Assembly (NCBI RefSeq): GCF_033807575.1 | Contig: NC_084723.1 | Span: forward strand, 5,337,247 to 5,401,246 | DNA: 64,000 nucleotides | DNA from: Cydia pomonella | Taxonomy: Eukaryota; Arthropoda; Insecta; Lepidoptera; Tortricidae | Reading direction: 5' to 3' | Part shown: piece after piece, positions 61,769 to 64,000 of the stretch | How the letters are laid out: the number at the start of each line of letters is the position of its first letter | Position numbering within the stretch: the first letter of the stretch is position 1 | The notes under the pieces: model-generated | Databases searched by the model: none | What the model was told of the DNA's origin: nothing | The model's input: only the letters and a program-made list of their open reading frames with translations | Program-made: the position numbers and the translations under genes

Positions 61769-62229
61769 TACAAATAGCCATCCATTTGACGTGCCCCTCC
61801 CCCGCAAAAATCGGCAGACTGTTTTATTGTTATACAGATAATTACAAGCAAAGAAAACGCTTTAGTTGTTAAATCCTCCAAGGTAGGTACATAACATAAC
61901 ACACTGTAAGAGCGTTTTCACATAGTACGATCCGATGTCGGATGTCAGATGATCCTTCTAGAAGAGCAGCTGCTAGAGTGCTGTATGAGATCAAGTCTTT
62001 GTTTTTTGGTGTAAGATTATCTTTTGAATATTGATGTCACCGGGGACCGTAGGGCTTGCTCGTTTCTCGCCCAACTTGAAGGTTGAACGCAACCAGCCTT
62101 ATGGGAATGGGAAATGGGGTTTTTGGTTTGACCAAATTGGATGAAAAAAAGCGCTTTTAATTTTTTTACTACTTTTTGATCGCATTTATCTGACATCCGA
62201 TATTAGTAGCCTTACCACGACTACCTGTT
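61769..62229. other. No supported gene
   Basis: It carries the second copy of the repeat noted at 61386 and otherwise AT-rich, unrecognised DNA. Confidence 0.4.
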
Positions 62230-62365
62230 GCAATGTTAAACAGACATATTCGCTAACGTCTGCCTAACTTACTTCCTATAGGAACATCTCGCTCGCATTA
62301 ATACGCTAGTACGAGCGACATCCATAGAAAGTAAGTTACGCACTCGCTAGCGAATGTCAGGTGAC
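62230..62365. mobile_element. MITE family I, copy 2
   Basis: 'attcgctaacgtc' and 'cgctagcgaatgtc' are near-inverted ends, and 'cttcctataggaac', 'tctcgctcgc', 'agtacgagcgac' and 'catagaaagtaagttacgca' match 56690-56760. Confidence 0.6.
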
Positions 62366-62381
62366 AGCCGTACTTATCGTA

Positions 62382-62601
62382 CAGTCAGCATCAAAAGTAG
62401 CGGATCAAATAACGCTTCATAAGTATCTGCCATTCCGTAACAGCTTAACAAAAAGTGATGTCTTTCATATACAACAACTAAGACTGTAAAAGATATACCG
62501 TTGGACCCGAATTTTAGAAATTTATCTATAATTGGAAAAGTTATCCGGAATATCAGATACTTTTGGCGCGTTGTTTCATCCGCTACTTTTGATGCTGACT
62601 A
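62382..62601. mobile_element. Tc1/mariner-like MITE 3 (CAGTCAGCATC)
   Basis: 220 bp, TA-flanked. 'cagtcagcatcaaaagtagc' and 'gctacttttgatgctgacta' are inverted ends. A truncated relative is at 56073-56400. Confidence 0.8.
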
Positions 62602-62966
62602 TACAATGTGAAAACTCTCTAACACGGCTTCGTCTTCGAACACGGCCACAGATAAACTACAGTGTGGCTACATTATTAACTTAATAAATATGATTAGATA
62701 CAGGTGAGGAAATAAAAATTATCATGATCACAAAATACCATATTAACCTCCTAACCTAATACAAATCTAAAATGTTATTTCCTTAGACCGTAATCAATAC
62801 GAGTATTACGACACGGTGTTTCGGGACATTATAAATGATTTAGTCATTATAAAACCGTCAACTGGATGAAGTGTGAATTATTTTATTGCACAAACATAAC
62901 TGTTAGTCACAGCTGGACGGAAAAAGTTATCTGTTAACTTTCTCTAGTTCAAATAACATTTTACAA
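62602..62966. other. AT-rich sequence, nothing recognised
   Basis: I see no gene or repeat here. Confidence 0.45.
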
Positions 62967-63119
62967 GGGAGTTGTAGTTTTTTTTTAAACTCCATAACTT
63001 CCGCGGGAATAATATAAGCACATTTGCTCGAAAAAGATATTATTTCATGTGTACTAAAGGACAAAGGCCTATATTGTTCCTGCGAGAGTTATGGATTGTG
63101 AAAAGAAGCTATAACTCCC
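62967..63119. mobile_element. Foldback element
   Basis: 'gggagttgtagttttttttt' with 'ccataacttccgcgggaata' pairs with 'ttcctgcgagagttatgg' and 'aagctataactccc'. The arms are about 55 bases. A partial repeat 'gagagttatagctttttttt' follows. Confidence 0.7.
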
Positions 63120-63304
63120 TAGAGAGTTATAGCTTTTTTTTTATCTGTCACTAATACATACGAACCATATAGGTTTAGTTTTAACGTACTGACGTTTCTA
63201 ATTTAATATTTTTGGCTATGTTTAAAATGATTTAATTTAATAGCCGTTTAAAATATTTTTACTCATTTTATAATCGTGGCTGAATACCAGATAAGTCTGT
63301 GCCT
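63120..63304. other. AT-rich sequence, nothing recognised
   Basis: I see no gene here. Confidence 0.4.
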
Positions 63305-63600
63305 TCGATGCCTAACCTGTCAAACAATGACAATATGGTGGACGAATGTTTGAAATGTCACCGTATTTAAGAATTATTTCGGTTAAAATTTAGTTTTTTC
63401 TTCGCAAGTGTGATGAAAAACATTGTGTGTAACTCCGGGGGTAAGAATATTGCAAACTCGGGCCCGTGGCTGTCGGGAATTATCACCCTCGTGTCAAATA
63501 TTACACTTACCCCCTCGTTGCACAATGTGCTATTATCCTTCAGTACATCTGCATGAAATAGGATATTTTCGAGCAAGTGCGATGAAAAGTATCTTACTGT
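63305..63600. repeat. Dispersed repeat family F, short copy
   Basis: 'gatgcctaacctgtcaaaca', 'cgcaagtgtgatgaaaaaca' and 'acttaccccctcgttgcaca' follow the order at 13745-14280 but without its middle part. Overlapping short frames on both strands are not genes. Confidence 0.6.
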
Positions 63601-64000
63601 TACCTACCATTAAGAGCTCAAAAAACCCATTTCATCTTAAAGGAAAATATTCCTCAATGGACATTAAAGAGGTCAGACATAATTAAAACTTGTCTAAACA
63701 CGCCCTGCATACTAAGATGCGGGTTCCGCGGCCGTAAATTAAAATTACTTTGTTAAAAGTATTCGGCAGCCATTATTCAAGTTTGGGCTTCAAATGACTA
63801 TTCTTTGTAATTAACTCGGGGTGATCGGACTCGAGGGCTTTTTAGAGTTATAAAGAAAAATGTGATACCTTAGGTAACTTTTTCAAATATTTACTTATCT
63901 AAAGCGGAAGTATCCGCTTTTCTTAATAGAAAGAAAGAATTAGTACATTACGATACAAGTGCGAAAAATAGGAAATTCGAAACGAGTGGCGATAAATTAA
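63601..64000. other. No supported gene; repeat at right edge
   Basis: The last 55 bases ('cattacgatacaagtgcgaa' with 'aattcgaaacgagtggcgat') are a dispersed repeat also present, inverted, near 59390-59430. The rest is not recognised. Confidence 0.45.

Overview
The window looks like nuclear DNA of an insect, most probably a moth or butterfly (Lepidoptera). It is AT-rich and gene-poor, and it is packed with short tRNA-derived SINEs, foldback and terminal-inverted-repeat elements (MITEs) and 3' ends of non-LTR retroelements of a kind common in lepidopteran genomes. No bacterial-style operon, CRISPR array, rRNA gene or free-standing tRNA gene was seen. All family identifications come from reading the sequence; no database was searched.

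The only host gene I can support lies on the + strand and is represented by two large homologous exons, 26264-27239 and 41192-42224. Each begins right after an AG acceptor in the same codon phase with the same first residues (PILG), encodes transmembrane helices 5-7 and the cytoplasmic tail of a class A peptide GPCR, and ends with its own stop codon after the same last four residues (ESFV). This is the arrangement known for the ecdysis-triggering hormone receptor gene (ETHR), whose A and B receptors share the N-terminal half and differ by alternative 3'-terminal exons. The shared 5' exons (N-terminus, TM1-4) were not found and probably lie to the left of the window. On that reading, 1-26263 is intron, 27240-41191 separates the two alternative ends, and DNA right of about 43 kb is intergenic.

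The two largest insertions sit antisense to the gene. (1) 18706-22413: a 5'-truncated non-LTR retrotransposon with an uninterrupted endonuclease-RT-RNase H frame, flanked by a 12-bp direct repeat. (2) 32960-37533: a Ty1/copia LTR retrotransposon with LTRs that look identical, a recognisable primer-binding site, and a Gag-Pol frame interrupted by a single TAG. It sits beside the end of a TTAA-flanked foldback element and its outer 5' LTR terminus is altered.

The rest is layered small repeats. SINE family 1 copies lie at about 3.0, 30.9, 39.9-40.2, 45.7, 46.2-46.6, 58.5 and 60.7 kb, and SINE family 2 copies at 18.1, 43.9 (perfect 18-bp target duplication) and 58.1 kb. Long foldbacks lie at 14.3, 29.7, 48.9 and 59.6 kb. 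TA-flanked Tc1/mariner-like MITEs lie at 56.1, 61.5, 61.6 and 62.4 kb, and hAT-like MITEs with 8-bp duplications at 43.5 and 55.3 kb. Several elements are nested inside others, giving a readable relative history of insertion. I found no clear new multigene system; the most informative structures are the paired GPCR exons and these nested insertions.
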